The notes beneath the pieces are model-generated. The model saw only the letters and a program-made list of their open reading frames with translations, searched no databases and was not told the origin of the DNA. The translations under genes and the position numbers were made by a program. A DNA stretch of 64,000 nucleotides from UBA710 sp051645705 (lineage in GTDB: Bacteria; Bacillota_I; Bacilli_A; Mycoplasmatales; Metamycoplasmataceae): positions 434,001 through 498,000 of the forward strand of contig JBOFBU010000002.1 of the NCBI GenBank assembly GCA_051645705.1, written 5' to 3'. Shown here piece after piece: positions 35,022 through 45,510 of the stretch. Position 1 is the stretch's first letter. Each line of letters begins with the position of its first letter.

Positions 35022-36422
35022 TTAAATATTTTTTAATCTTTCCTTTATTTTTTCTTCGCCATATAAATAAATACATTTAGCAAGTTCTGGCCCTTCTTTT
35101 TTATCTGTTAAAAAAAGACGAATAGGCATAAATAAATCTTTACCTTTTAATTTATTTTTTTCACCAACTAAATTAATTGTTTCTTGAATATTATCAATTG
35201 TAAAAGTTTTATCTTTAAATATTTCTTTAAAACTAATAATAGCAATATTATTTCTATATTCTTCATTAATTTTATTTATATCTTTATTATATTCTTCCAA
35301 ATATGCTTGCATTTCACTAAAAGTTGTTGAAAACTGTTTAAAAGTTGAAATAAAAACTTCTTTTCATTCTTTATTTCTATCATTAGGAAAAAGAAGTTTC
35401 TTTTCGATAAAATTATTATCTAAGTTTTTCATATATGTTTTTGAAAATCAATTCATTTTTCCAATATCAAATTTGGAAGGAGATTTTGATAATCTTGAAA
35501 CATCAAAATATTTAATTAATTCTTCTTTGGATAAAATCTCCTGATTATTGCCTGGTGTCCATCCTAATAATGATAAAAAGTTAAAAATAGCTTCAGGAAT
35601 ATATCCATTAAGTCTATAATCTTCAATAAATTGTTTAAGAGATAAATCTCTTTTTGATAATTTCTTACCTTCCATATTAGTAATTATTGTAAGATGACCA
35701 AAAAAAGGTTTTTCTTCTTTCAATATTTCATATATTGCAAGTTGTTTAGGAGTATTTGCAATATGCTCTTCTCCTCTTAAAACATGAGATATTTTCATAT
35801 CAATATCATCAATTACAACAGCAAAATTATAAGTTGGAAAACCATCAGATTTCTTAATAACAAAATCACCAATATCATTTGAATTAAAAGATATTTCCCC
35901 TCTTACTAAATCATTTCACTTATATTCTTTATTTAAAGGAATGGCTACTCTAACAGAAAATTCATTATTTTCTTCTCTACGTTTTTTTTCTTCATCGGAG
36001 ATTTTTAATCAATTTTTATTATATTTAAAAGATGGAATACCTTTTTCTTCTTGCTCTTTTTTTTGTTTTTCTAATTCCTCTTTATTTTCATAAGCCTTAT
36101 AAGCAAAACCATCAATTATCATTTGATCTATAATTTGATTATATCTATCAATTTTTTCACTTTGTCTATATTTTCCATATTTTGGATTAGGTCTACTAGG
36201 TTCTTCATCAGGAATTATACCAAGTCAAGCTAAATTTTCAAGTTGTGATTCTTCTCCTCTTTCTACATTTCTTGAAAAATCAGTATCTTCAATTCTTACA
36301 ATAAAATCGCCATTGTAATGTTTGGCAAGAAGATAACTAAATAATGCAGTACGAGCGCCACCAATATGTAAATAACCAGTAGGTGAAGGAGCATATCTAG
36401 TTCTTATTTTTTTATTAATCAT
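35022..36422 (-). CDS. gltX: Glutamyl-tRNA synthetase
   Basis: A 466-residue class I synthetase. It begins with RTRYAPSPTGYLHIGGARTA (HIGH) and has KLSKRDLSLKQF (KMSKS-type), HVLRGEEHIANTPKQLAIYE and the anticodon-domain core LFMPIRLFLTDKKEGPEL. Length is normal. As in many mollicutes and Firmicutes a non-discriminating enzyme is possible but not visible here. It begins at ATG 36420-36422, 3 bases after the deoC stop, and is followed after one base by DUF1934, forming a deoC-gltX-DUF1934 operon. Confidence 0.97.
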
Positions 36423-36425
36423 TTT

Positions 36426-37088
36426 CTAATAACCTTTAATTTCTTTATTGCTTACAAGTTCAACAGAAGAAGAAGTACCTAATCTTGAAACACCCATTTC
36501 TATATATTTAATAGCATCATCAATATTTTTAATGCCACCTGCAGCTTTAATTTTTAAATTTTTACCTTTTATTATTCTATTAAAAATTTCAATATCAGAA
36601 AAACTAGCTCCTCTATAAGAGAATCCTGTAGAAGTTTTTATAAAATCAGCGCCAGAACTTAAAACTATTTCAGTTATTTTTTCTATTTCATAGTCTTTTA
36701 ATAATGATGTTTCAACAATAACTTTTAAAATTTTATTTCCAATTGCTTGTTTTATTTTTTTAATTTCATTTAAAACATAGTCATATTGACCATCTTTAAG
36801 TCTTCCTATATTTATAACCATATCAATTTCATCGGCACCATGCTTAATCGCAAGCTCGGCTTCTTGAACTTTATTTTGCATTATATTTGCCCCTAATGGG
36901 AAACCAACTACAGATGTTATTTTAAGATTATTACTTTTTATTCTCTCTTTTGCATATTTTATTCAAGAAGAATTTATGCAAATTGAATAAAAATTATATT
37001 TTTCCGCTTCTAATATTAATTTATCTATGTCTTTTTCTGTAGCTTCTGGTTTTAATAAAGTATGATCGATAAATTTTGATATATCCAT
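36426..37088 (-). CDS. deoC: Deoxyribose-phosphate aldolase
   Basis: A 220-residue class I aldolase that splits 2-deoxyribose-5-phosphate into glyceraldehyde-3-phosphate and acetaldehyde. Visible are DHTLLKPEAT, VVGFPLGAN, GADEIDMVINIGRLK, KVIVETSLL, the Schiff-base lysine in FIKTSTGFS and the second lysine/glycine motif IKAAGGIKN. The product enters glycolysis, whose genes (pgk, tpiA, pfkA) lie on the other side of the shared 221-base intergenic region. ATG 37086-37088 follows TTAGGAGAAAAA, a clear ribosome binding site. Confidence 0.96.
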
Positions 37089-37147
37089 TTTTTCTCCTAA
37101 ATAATATTTTATTTTAAATATCTATATTATTATAATTTAAATATTCT

Positions 37148-37212
37148 AGTATTATAATAATTGTAGTTATAAAAAAAATTATAATATTTTTATTATAAAA
37201 TACTATAATACT
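37148..37212. promoter_or_regulatory. Palindromic AT-rich region between deoC and pgk
   Basis: Within the 221-base divergent gap, AGTATTATA at 37148-37156 is the exact reverse complement of TATAATACT at 37204-37212. Between them several further TTATAAT/ATTATAA copies occur, which also read as -10-like hexamers on both strands. Both promoters (deoC leftward, pgk rightward) must lie here. The layout suits an operator or paired promoters, but AT-richness alone makes such repeats common. The rest of the gap up to 37309 is A/T tracts followed by CAGGAGAATAAA, the pgk ribosome binding site. Confidence 0.3.
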
Positions 37213-37309
37213 ATGAAAAGAAAAATAAAATTAGTTTATAATTTTATTAGAATAAATTTAATAAAAATAAATTTTTTTTTATTTAAATTAAATCAAACAG
37301 GAGAATAAA

Positions 37310-39391
37310 ATGAAAAAAACAATTGAACAAGTAAATTTTAAAAATAAAAGAGTAATCATAAGAGTTGATTTTAACGTTCCCTTAGAAGGAGGCAAAATAA
37401 CCTCAAATTCAAGAATAGCAGCAGCAATTCCTACATTAAATTATATTTTAAATCAAGAGCCTTCAAAGGTAATTTTATTATCACATCTTGGAAGAGTAAA
37501 ATCTAAAGATGATTTTTTAAAAAAATCTTTAAGACCAGTAGCAAAAGAATTATCACAATTATTAAAAAGAAAAGTTATTTTTTCAAATACATCAACAGGT
37601 CCTGAAGTGGAACAAAAAATTAAAGAACTTGAACCAGGAACAGTTTTAGTTCTTGAAAATACTAGATTTGAAGATGTTTTAAATAATAATGCGGAATCAA
37701 AAAATGATCCAGCATTAGGTAAATATTGAGCAAGTCTTGCAGATGTTTTTGTAAATGATGCTTTTGGTACTTCTCATAGAGCTCATGCATCAAATGTTGG
37801 AATAGCTAATAATATTAAAGAATCTGCAATAGGTTTCTTAATATTAGAAGAATTAAAAAATCTTTCAAAAGCAGTTTATCATGGTCAAAAACCAATGGTA
37901 GCTATTATTGGTGGAGCTAAAGTATCAGATAAAATTAAAGTTATTGCAAATTTAATTGAAAAAGTTGATTATTTAATAATTGGTGGAGGTATGGCATATA
38001 CATTCTTAAAAGCTCAAGGATTTGGTGTTGGAACTTCATTAGTTGAAGAACAACAAATTCCTCTTGCTACACAATACTTAAAACAATATTCACATAAAAT
38101 TATTTTACCAATTGATTCTGCTTTATCAAGTTCATTTTCAAATTCAAAACCAAAATATAATACAGAAAATTCATTAGAAATTCCTAGTGGATTTATGGGA
38201 TTAGATATTGGTCCTAAAACAATTGATTTATTTGAAAAAATACTATTAAAAGCAAAAACAATTATTTGAAATGGACCTATGGGAGTTGCTGAATTTTCTA
38301 ATTATAAACAAGGAACAGAAGCATTAGCAAATCAAATATCTGAATTAAAAGATTGTTTTTCAATTATAGGTGGTGGTGATTCAGCTGCTGCAGTTTATAA
38401 TTTAGGTCTTGAAAAATACTTTTCACATATTTCAACTGGTGGAGGAGCTTCATTACAATTTTTAGAAGGAGCAGCTTTACCAGGGATTGACGCAATTCAA
38501 GAATCAACATTTGTAGTTCCTCAAATTAAAGAAAAACCTATGCATCCTTTAAGAGTAGAGAAAAATGTAATGTTATCAGATGAAGAACAAAAAAATAAAG
38601 ATATTTTTGTTAAAATTGAAGACCACCCAAATAAAAAATTACCTATAGATGAAACAACTGTTGTTGAAACAGAATTATTAAATAAAGACAAATCAGGAGA
38701 AATGTTAATTGTTGAAAAGAAAATTTCACAAACAAATCAACCTTTAATGCCAAATAATACTTCAGCAGCATCTAATAATCAAGATCTTAATAAAGTAAAT
38801 ACTTCAGCAGCGCCTATTAAGCAACCAGTTTCTAGTACAAACACAATGGAATTAAAAGCTAAAAAAGAATCATTTTTCAAACGTTTATTTACAAGAACTA
38901 CAACTATTAAACCACCAACAACTAATAATAATGAAGTTAACAAAGTTGTAACTCCTCCTGTTAAACCAGCTGAAAACAAAATGGATACTAAAAAAGTTGT
39001 AACTCCTCCTGTTAAACCAGCTGAAAACAAAATGGATACTAAAAAAGTTGTAACTCCTCCTGTTAAACCAGCTGAAAACAAAATGGATGATAAAAAAGTT
39101 GTAACTCCTCCTGTTAAACCAACTGAAAACAAAATGGATGATAAAAAAGTTGTAACTCCTCCTGTTAAACCAACTGAAAACAAAATGGATGATAAAAAAG
39201 TTGTAACTCCTCCAGTTAAAGAAAAAGAAGTTGAAAACAAAATGGATAATAAAAAAGTTGTAACTCCTCCTGTTAAACCAACTGAAAACAAAATGGATGA
39301 TAAAAAAGTTGTAACTCCTCCTGTTAAAGAAGCTATTAATGATACAGATAATAATAAATCAGTAACCCCTCCTGCCAAAAAAGAAAAATAG
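37310..39391 (+). CDS. pgk: Phosphoglycerate kinase with long repeat-bearing C-terminal extension
   Basis: A 693-residue protein. Residues 1 to about 395 are a complete PGK: RVDFNVPL, LSHLGR, LENTRFE, GGAKVSDKI, WNGPMGVAEF, GGGDSAAA and STGGGASLQFLEG. It makes ATP from 1,3-bisphosphoglycerate in glycolysis. Residues about 396-693 are extra. A first part is acidic and Asn/Thr-rich, with a basic patch (KKESFFKRLFTRT). Then, from about residue 545, come eight copies of a roughly 17-residue unit around KVVTPPVKPTENKMDDK and a final degenerate TPPAK copy. Usual PGK length is 390-420. In M. mobile PGK has been reported as a component bound to the G1-ATPase gliding motor; the tail is a natural candidate for tethering or cytoskeletal interaction, which is inference. 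Confidence 0.95.
38943..39391 (+). repeat. 51-bp in-frame tandem repeats in the pgk tail
   Basis: The 3' end of pgk carries tandem 51-base units encoding 17 residues centred on TPPVK. Units 1-3 have PAENKMD, units 4, 5 and 7 PTENKMD, unit 6 has an insertion (KEKEVENKMD, 19 residues) and unit 8 is diverged (KEAINDTDNN), followed by a ninth partial TPPAK. Adjacent units are almost identical at the DNA level, which implies recent duplication by slippage or recombination and potential copy-number variation. The opposite strand is open here only because the repeat is in phase; it is not a gene. Confidence 0.95.
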
Positions 39392-39423
39392 TATAAGGTA
39401 AAATAGATTTATTAAATTTTAAA

Positions 39424-41229
39424 ATGTTAAACGAAAAAGCAAAAAAGATTTGGATTGAATACAATAAAGGAATAGTTAATTATTCTTATGATTTTACTTT
39501 AGAAAAAATGTCTTTTGATTTATTTGAAGATACATCTTCTAATTTTTGTTGAACAATATTTAATGTAGAAGGATATGATTGAATTCCGGTAAATTGTTCT
39601 ACTATGAAAAAAATGCCTGATTACGTTGATCAAAGTATTCCATTTTTTATTGATGGAGATCAATATAGATTTAAAAAAACACAAAAAGGTTATGATGTTT
39701 TAAAAAATTCTATTTCGTATGATACAAACACTAATGTTTTTGATATAGAAAGATCGGTTAAAAAGGAATTAGGTTATTCAGTTAAGACTAATGAATTTGA
39801 ACTAGAATGAGAAAAAAATAAAAATAAATTTGGTTCTCATGAGCAAATTATTTCTTTAATAGGAACAACAATTAATCCAGATGATGAAAGCAATAATCGT
39901 TTTATATCACCATCTGAAATATCAGATTTAATAAATAGAGCTAAGATAGAAGAAACTAAGAGAATTCAAGAAAAAGAAAGATTAAATAAAAATAGAGATG
40001 AAAATTTTATTTTAAATCAATCACAAAATAACAATTTATCTTCTTATAATAATGGAAACTTTAATAATAAAATTATTAAAGAAGATCATTCTGAAGAATT
40101 AACACAAGAAGTTATTAAACAAACTCATATTATTGAAGACAAACTAGAAAATATTCTTGAATTTATTAATAAAAAAGATAAAGAGCACAAAAATATTGGT
40201 AATGAAATAGTAGAAAAACTAAAAGAAAAAGAACAAAATATTGTAGATGAGTTGCATAAAACTTTAGAAAAAAAACAAAAAAATTTTCTTTATTATAAAT
40301 ATTGAGAATTAGTTTATGGACCAAACGAAATAGCAGCAAAAGATTTTGCTGGTGAAATTATTATAAAAGATGAATTTAGAACAAATTCTAAATATTCATG
40401 AGATATTGATTTTTTTGATCCAAACAGAATTAATCAAGAAAAATATATTGCTTCTTCTTTAGCAATTAAAGCAAGAAATAAGCAAAATATTTTTATGTAT
40501 AAAAATTCCATTTATAATGTTATAAAAGTAAATGATAAATATCGAATAATAGATCCTGAAGAAGTTAAAAACTTTCTTAGATATCCAAATTTATTAATTA
40601 AAAAAATTGATAATTATTTTCAAAATAAACAATTAGTAACAGTTCCTTATTCTTCAATTTCTTCAATATTTATTTCTTTTAAAGATTTACCAGAAGAATT
40701 TCTTGAAAGAATGAGAGCTCTTTTATACAATTTATTTAATGAATTAGATGTATTTTTAGATATTTTTATATATAAAGATATTGAAAATAAAAAAACAAAC
40801 AAATCATTTATAAGAATATTTTTTAGAGGTTCAAATGAAAAACATTATTCAACTATTTTTGACGTAACTTTAATTGCAAGATTGGCAATAAACTTATCAA
40901 TATCTAAAATAATTCAAAATACAAAAATGATTAGAAATATAGTTTTTGATATTTTTCTACAAAATCATTTTTTAACATTCCCCTATGTTTCTTGATTTAC
41001 AAACTTTAAAATTGTAAATAATCCTAAATATCAACAATTTGAATTAAATAATAATTTTATTATTGATGATTTTTATAAAATTTTATTTACTAAAAATATA
41101 GGAAATAATGCAAACTTTATTTTCAAAAAAGCTAATAGTTTTAAAGGTAATTATTATATTTGTTCAGAAAAAGCTGAAAAAACAATTCAATATGCTTCTG
41201 AATTATCTTTTTCTTCAAAAAAAGGTTAA
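39424..41229 (+). CDS. 601-aa protein of unknown function between pgk and tpiA
   Basis: A cytoplasmic protein without signal peptide or membrane helix, read through about ten TGA Trp codons. Residues 1-160 look globular (WTIFNVEGYDWIPVNC). Residues about 165-290 are charged, Asn-rich and coiled-coil-like (KIEETKRIQEKERLNKNRDE and KEHKNIGNEIVEKLKEKEQN). Residues about 295-601 form a second globular part. One segment, WELVYGPNEIAAKDFAGEII followed by SKYSWDIDFFDP, faintly resembles the start of an HNH-type nuclease motif, but the catalytic His is Phe, so I do not call a nuclease. It lies 32 bases after pgk and 39 before tpiA on the same strand. A structural or gliding-related role is possible but unproven. 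Confidence 0.8.
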
Positions 41230-41268
41230 AATAAAATAATAAATATATTAATTAAAGTAAGGATAAAA

Positions 41269-41985
41269 ATGAGAAAAATAGTAATAGTAGGAAATTGAAA
41301 AATGAATAAAAATCAGCAAGAAACAAAAGAATTTTTTGCTAAAATAAAAAAAATGAATTTTTCTTTAAAAGAAAATTTAATTGCAGGGATAGCAGTTCCA
41401 TCTATAAATATTCAAGAAGCTGTTCAAGAAGCTCCTGAATATTTGAAAATAGTTTCACAAGATATATCTAATAAAGAAAGCGGAGCTTATACAGGAGATA
41501 TTAGTGCTAATATGCTTAATTCTTATAATATTAAATATTCTATTATCGGTCATTCTGAAAGAAGACAATATCAACATGAAACTGATGAAATAATTAATGA
41601 AAAATCAAAAACAGCTCTTAAGCATGGAATAACTCCAATAATTTGTGTTGGAGAAACTGAAAATGAGTATGAGAAGAAATTATCAAAAGAAATTATTAAA
41701 AAACAACTTGAAAAAGGCTTAAAAGAAATAGATTTATCTAAAATTATTATAGCTTATGAACCAATTTGAGCAATTGGAACTGGTAAAACAGCAACAATTG
41801 AATATGCACAAGAAATGTGTGAATTTATAAGATCATTAACATCGCCACAAACAATTATTCAATATGGTGGTTCAGTAAGTCCTGAAACAATTAATGATTT
41901 AATTTCTCAAAAAGATATTGATGGTGCCTTAGTAGGTGGAGCTTCTCTTTTACCAGATTCATTTGTTTCTTTAATTAAAAAATAG
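41269..41985 (+). CDS. tpiA: Triosephosphate isomerase
   Basis: A 238-residue TIM-barrel enzyme interconverting dihydroxyacetone phosphate and glyceraldehyde-3-phosphate. Catalytic Lys is in GNWKMN, the His in IIGHSERRQ, the Glu in IIAYEPIWAIGTGK (loop 6), and the phosphate-binding glycines in YGGSVSPE and GALVGGASL. Both Trp residues are TGA. ATG 41269 follows GTAAGGATAAAA, a good ribosome binding site. It sits in a plus-strand glycolytic run pgk-(unknown)-tpiA-pfkA, 24 bases before pfkA. Confidence 0.97.
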
Positions 41986-42009
41986 ATTAAATAATAAAAG
42001 GAGAAAATA

Positions 42010-42993
42010 ATGAATAATACAAAAATAACAAAAATAGCTGTTTTAACTTCTGGAGGAGATTCCCAAGGAATGAATAATGCTATAAGAGCAATAGTTAAAT
42101 CCTCTAAAATGTTTGGAATTGAAACATTTTTAATAAATTATGGATATAAAGGTTTAGTTGAAAACAATATTTTCAATTCAAAAGATGTTTATATTGATGA
42201 CTATATAGCAAAAGGTGGAACATTTATTTATTCTGCAAGATATCCTGAATTTAAAGAAGAAGAAACTAGAAAAATAGCAAAAAATAATTTAGATAAATTA
42301 GGTATTGAAGCTTTAGTTGTTATTGGTGGAGATGGTTCATATCATGGAGCACAACTTTTACATAAATTAGGTGTAAAAACAATAGCTTTACCAGGAACAA
42401 TTGATAATGATATTTCTTCAACAGATTTTACAATAGGATTTAATACTGCTTTAGAAAATATTGTTAATTCAATTGATAAAATTCGTGATACTGCAACTTC
42501 ACATCAAAGATGTTTTTTTGTAGAAGTTATGGGAAGATATGCGGGGGATTTAGCCTTACAAAGCGGAATAGCTTGTGGTGCAGAATTAATCATAACATCT
42601 GAAAATAAAAAAAATATTAATGAAATTGTTGATATTGTTAATGATCAATTTTATGTTAAAAATAAAAAATCTGTAATTATTGTTGTTTCAGAATTATTAT
42701 ATGATAATTTAGATTCAATGGCAAAAGAGGTTGAAAAATTAACAAAAATTTCAACAAGAAGCGTTGTTCTTTCACATATTCAAAGAGGAGGAATACCAAC
42801 CGCTTCTGAAAGAATATTAGCAACAGAGATGGGTTATACTGCTATAAGATTATTATTAGAAGGAATGTCAGGTCTTGCAATTAGTATAAATGACAATAAA
42901 ATAAATTCTTCACCAATTTTAGAAGCACTTTCTAAACCTAGACCAGTTTTTAAAAATAAAATAGAAACATATAATAAATTAAATCAAGAATAA
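42010..42993 (+). CDS. pfkA: ATP-dependent 6-phosphofructokinase
   Basis: A 327-residue PFK. ATP site: LTSGGDSQGMNNAIR and VIGGDGSYHGA. Catalytic and substrate motifs: PGTIDNDISSTDFTIGFNTA (catalytic Asp), EVMGRYAGDLA and SHIQRGGIPTASER. The glycine before the catalytic loop fits the ATP-dependent, not pyrophosphate-dependent, type (GGDGS rather than GGDDS). ATG 42010 follows AAAGGAGAAAATA. It commits fructose-6-phosphate to glycolysis and is the third glycolytic gene of the run. Confidence 0.97.
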   Translation: MNNTKITKIAVLTSGGDSQGMNNAIRAIVKSSKMFGIETFLINYGYKGLVENNIFNSKDVYIDDYIAKGGTFIYSARYPEFKEEETRKIAKNNLDKLGIEALVVIGGDGSYHGAQLLHKLGVKTIALPGTIDNDISSTDFTIGFNTALENIVNSIDKIRDTATSHQRCFFVEVMGRYAGDLALQSGIACGAELIITSENKKNINEIVDIVNDQFYVKNKKSVIIVVSELLYDNLDSMAKEVEKLTKISTRSVVLSHIQRGGIPTASERILATEMGYTAIRLLLEGMSGLAISINDNKINSSPILEALSKPRPVFKNKIETYNKLNQE

Positions 42994-42995
42994 AA

Positions 42996-43793
42996 TTAAA
43001 TAAATTTAAGGGGAGTAATTTTACTTCCTTTTTTATTTAAATTTAAAACGACTCCATTAAATTCAGATTCATTATTAGAAGCTTCAAATTTAACAAATTT
43101 AGTATTAAATCTCATTTTTTGATAAACTGCTTCTATTTCAACGCCGATAGAAGAATTAATTGGTCCTGTCATACCTACATCAGATATAAATGCCATATTA
43201 TTTTTAAGAATTTTTGCATCATTTGTTTGAACATGTGTATGAGTTCCTAACATTGCATCAATCCCCATTTCATCTAAATAATTTCCAAATACATATTTTT
43301 CACTTGTTGTTTCAGCATGAAAATCAACTATAAAAAAATCATAATCATTTTTTTTAATTTCAATATCAATCGCATCGAAAAAATTATTAGCTTTTTCTTG
43401 TTTTCAAGGTTTTAATAAATCATTAAAAGTTATACCTAAAATTGAAGCCACTTTTACTTTTTTACCTTTAACTTCAAAAACATTAGCTCCTCTTCCTGGA
43501 TATTCATTATTTATGTTTAAAGGTCTTATAACATTATCATTTTCAATAAAATTATATATATCTTTATTTGCTCAAACATGGTTTCCAATAGTAAAAATAT
43601 CTACACCAATTTGACTTAGTTTTTCATAGTCTTTTTGATTAAAACCTTTTCTTCCAGAAACATTTTCTGATTGAGCAATAACAAGATCTATTTGATATTT
43701 TTCTTTAATATTAGCTAATTCTTTTTCTACTTTTTTAATACCGGATTTACCAAATATATCACCAATAAATAACACGTTTAAATAATCATTCAT
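42996..43793 (-). CDS. ymdB: YmdB-family metallophosphoesterase (TIGR00282)
   Basis: A 265-residue calcineurin-like phosphodiesterase. The motifs follow YmdB: NVLFIGDIFGKSG, AQSENVSGRKG, FTIGNHVW, FIVDFHAETTSEK and GTHTHVQTND, which give the dinuclear metal site. Bacillus YmdB hydrolyses 2',3'-cyclic nucleotides and affects RNA turnover and multicellular behaviour; the role in mycoplasmas is open. It begins at ATG 43791-43793, divergent from the holB-like gene, and ends 3 bases from the convergent pfkA stop. Confidence 0.92.
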
Positions 43794-43858
43794 TTAATTA
43801 TTATATATAAATTATTTTTTGATTTTATTTTTTTTAAAACAATAAGTATAATTCTTAT

Positions 43859-44788
43859 ATGAACTATTCTATTAGCCCTGAATTAAAAATATTTGATAAT
43901 ATGAAAAAAAACAACAAATTATTTCATGCTTTTTTATTTTATGGAAATAAAAAAACTGATATTTTTACACCAGCACTTCAAGCTATTAAAATACTAATCT
44001 CAGATAAAAATGATCAATATAAAAATATTATTAAAATAGAAGATTTAAATTATCCAGATTTAACTATAATAAAACCAGAAAATAATTTTATTTCAAAAAA
44101 TGAAATCATTTTAGCAACTTTAAATAAATTACAAGAAACATCGCTTGTAAAAGATAAATTAAAAATTCTTTTTATTCAAGATGTTGATTTAGCATCTTTG
44201 CATTCTTTAAATGCATTATTAAAATTTATAGAAGAACCGACAAAAAATACAATTATTATAATGACTACAAATAGAATTAATAAAGTAATATCAACTATAA
44301 AATCTAGAACTCAAAACATATATATAAAACCAAAACCCAATCAATATTTAATAGATTCATTAAAACAAGAAAAAAAATTCGAAGGATATGAAGAAATTTT
44401 AATTTCTATTTATGGAAATAATAAAGAAAAAATAGAAAACAATTTTGAATTATTAGAAAAGGATTTTAAGGATTTAATAAAAAGTTTAGAAGAAATTAAA
44501 ATTAATAAAGAAAGCTTAAGAACAATGCTTCATTTAAAACTTAATAAAAAAAATTATGAAAATATAGTTAATATATTAGAAATATTATTTTTAGAACTTA
44601 CAAAAAAGGAAATAGTTGTTTTTAAAAATTATCAAAAATTAATTAATAATTTTAAATTATTAAATTTTAATCTTGAAACTATTTTAGTAGCGGGGAATGA
44701 TTTTAAACATGCAATAAATCATCATGGAAATTTTGCATTACAAAAAGAAAAATATTTAATTACTTTAGAAAGTGCATTCGATGTCTAA
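43859..44788 (+). CDS. holB: DNA polymerase III delta-prime-type clamp-loader subunit
   Basis: A 309-residue clamp-loader protein. The Walker A motif is missing (FYGNKKTDI at that place), as is typical of delta-prime. The sensor region is well conserved: SLHSLNALLKFIEEPTKNTI followed by IIMTTNRINKVISTIKSRTQ, including the SRT sensor/arginine-finger motif. It works with DnaX and delta to load the beta clamp. ATG 43859 begins the protein. Its last 8 bases overlap the rsmI start, so both are translationally coupled, as in many Firmicutes. Confidence 0.88.
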   Translation: MNYSISPELKIFDNMKKNNKLFHAFLFYGNKKTDIFTPALQAIKILISDKNDQYKNIIKIEDLNYPDLTIIKPENNFISKNEIILATLNKLQETSLVKDKLKILFIQDVDLASLHSLNALLKFIEEPTKNTIIIMTTNRINKVISTIKSRTQNIYIKPKPNQYLIDSLKQEKKFEGYEEILISIYGNNKEKIENNFELLEKDFKDLIKSLEEIKINKESLRTMLHLKLNKKNYENIVNILEILFLELTKKEIVVFKNYQKLINNFKLLNFNLETILVAGNDFKHAINHHGNFALQKEKYLITLESAFDV

Positions 44789-45497
44789 AATATTTATAGT
44801 AGGAACACCAATTGGGAATCTTGCTGATATAACTTATCGTGCAGTAGCTACTCTTAAAGAAGTAGATATTATTGCTTGTGAAGATAAAAGAAACAGTATT
44901 AAGCTATTGAATCATTATGAAATAATTTCTTCTAAACTTATTTCCTATCATTCATTTAATGAAAAAAATTCTTCTAAGGGAATTATTAATTTAGTAAAGC
45001 AGGGCAAAAGTGTAGCTATTATTTCAGATGCGGGAATGCCATCAATATGTGATCCGGGCTTTACAATTATTAATGATGCTAAAAAAGAAAATATTGAAGT
45101 AATAATAATTCCTGGAGTTAGTTCTGTTATTACTGCTTTTGTTTGATCTTCTCTTGATAATACATTTTTTTTTAAAGGATTTTTAAAACACAATAAAGAA
45201 TCAATAACACAAGAGTTAAATAAATTAGAAACAGGGACTTATATTTATTTTGTATCAACACATAAATTATTAATTTCTTTAGAAACTATTGATTATGTTT
45301 TTAAGGGAGAAGAAAGAATATTTTTAGCAAAAGAAATGACTAAAATTAATGAAACTTTTTTTGAAGGGAAGGCAAAAGAAATTTTATCTTTAATAACTAA
45401 TGAAAACCAAAAAGGTGAGTTTTGCTTAGTATTAAATATTCCTAAAAAAAAGCGAATAAAAATTAATAAGTATAGTAAAAATAATAAAGATATATAA
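44781..45497 (+). CDS. rsmI: 16S rRNA 2'-O-methyltransferase RsmI
   Basis: A 238-residue tetrapyrrole-methylase-fold enzyme that methylates the ribose of C1402 in 16S rRNA. Signature motifs: FIVGTPIGNLADIT, ACEDKRNSIKLLNHY, AIISDAGMPSICDPG and IPGVSSVITAFV, which together form the SAM site. The conserved CEDTR motif reads CEDKR here. I chose ATG 44781; an in-frame GTG at 44772 would add three residues but is further inside holB. Length is slightly short because the C-terminal domain is reduced and ends in a basic tail (PKKKRIKINKY). Confidence 0.93.
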
Positions 45498-45510
45498 TTT
45501 ATATTAATTT

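Noticed and set aside
38779..39378. Long open frame on the minus strand across the pgk tail, encoding a repetitive hydrophobic protein
   Set aside because: It is a shadow of the in-phase 51-bp repeat; the plus-strand frame is continuous with the complete PGK domain.
38943..39391. Regularly spaced repeats suggesting a CRISPR array
   Set aside because: The units are directly tandem with no unique spacers, lie inside a coding frame and encode a 17-residue protein repeat; no cas genes are present.
40310..40430. HNH endonuclease motif in the 601-residue protein
   Set aside because: The similarity is limited to a short stretch, and the expected DH pair reads DF, so a nuclease call is not supported.
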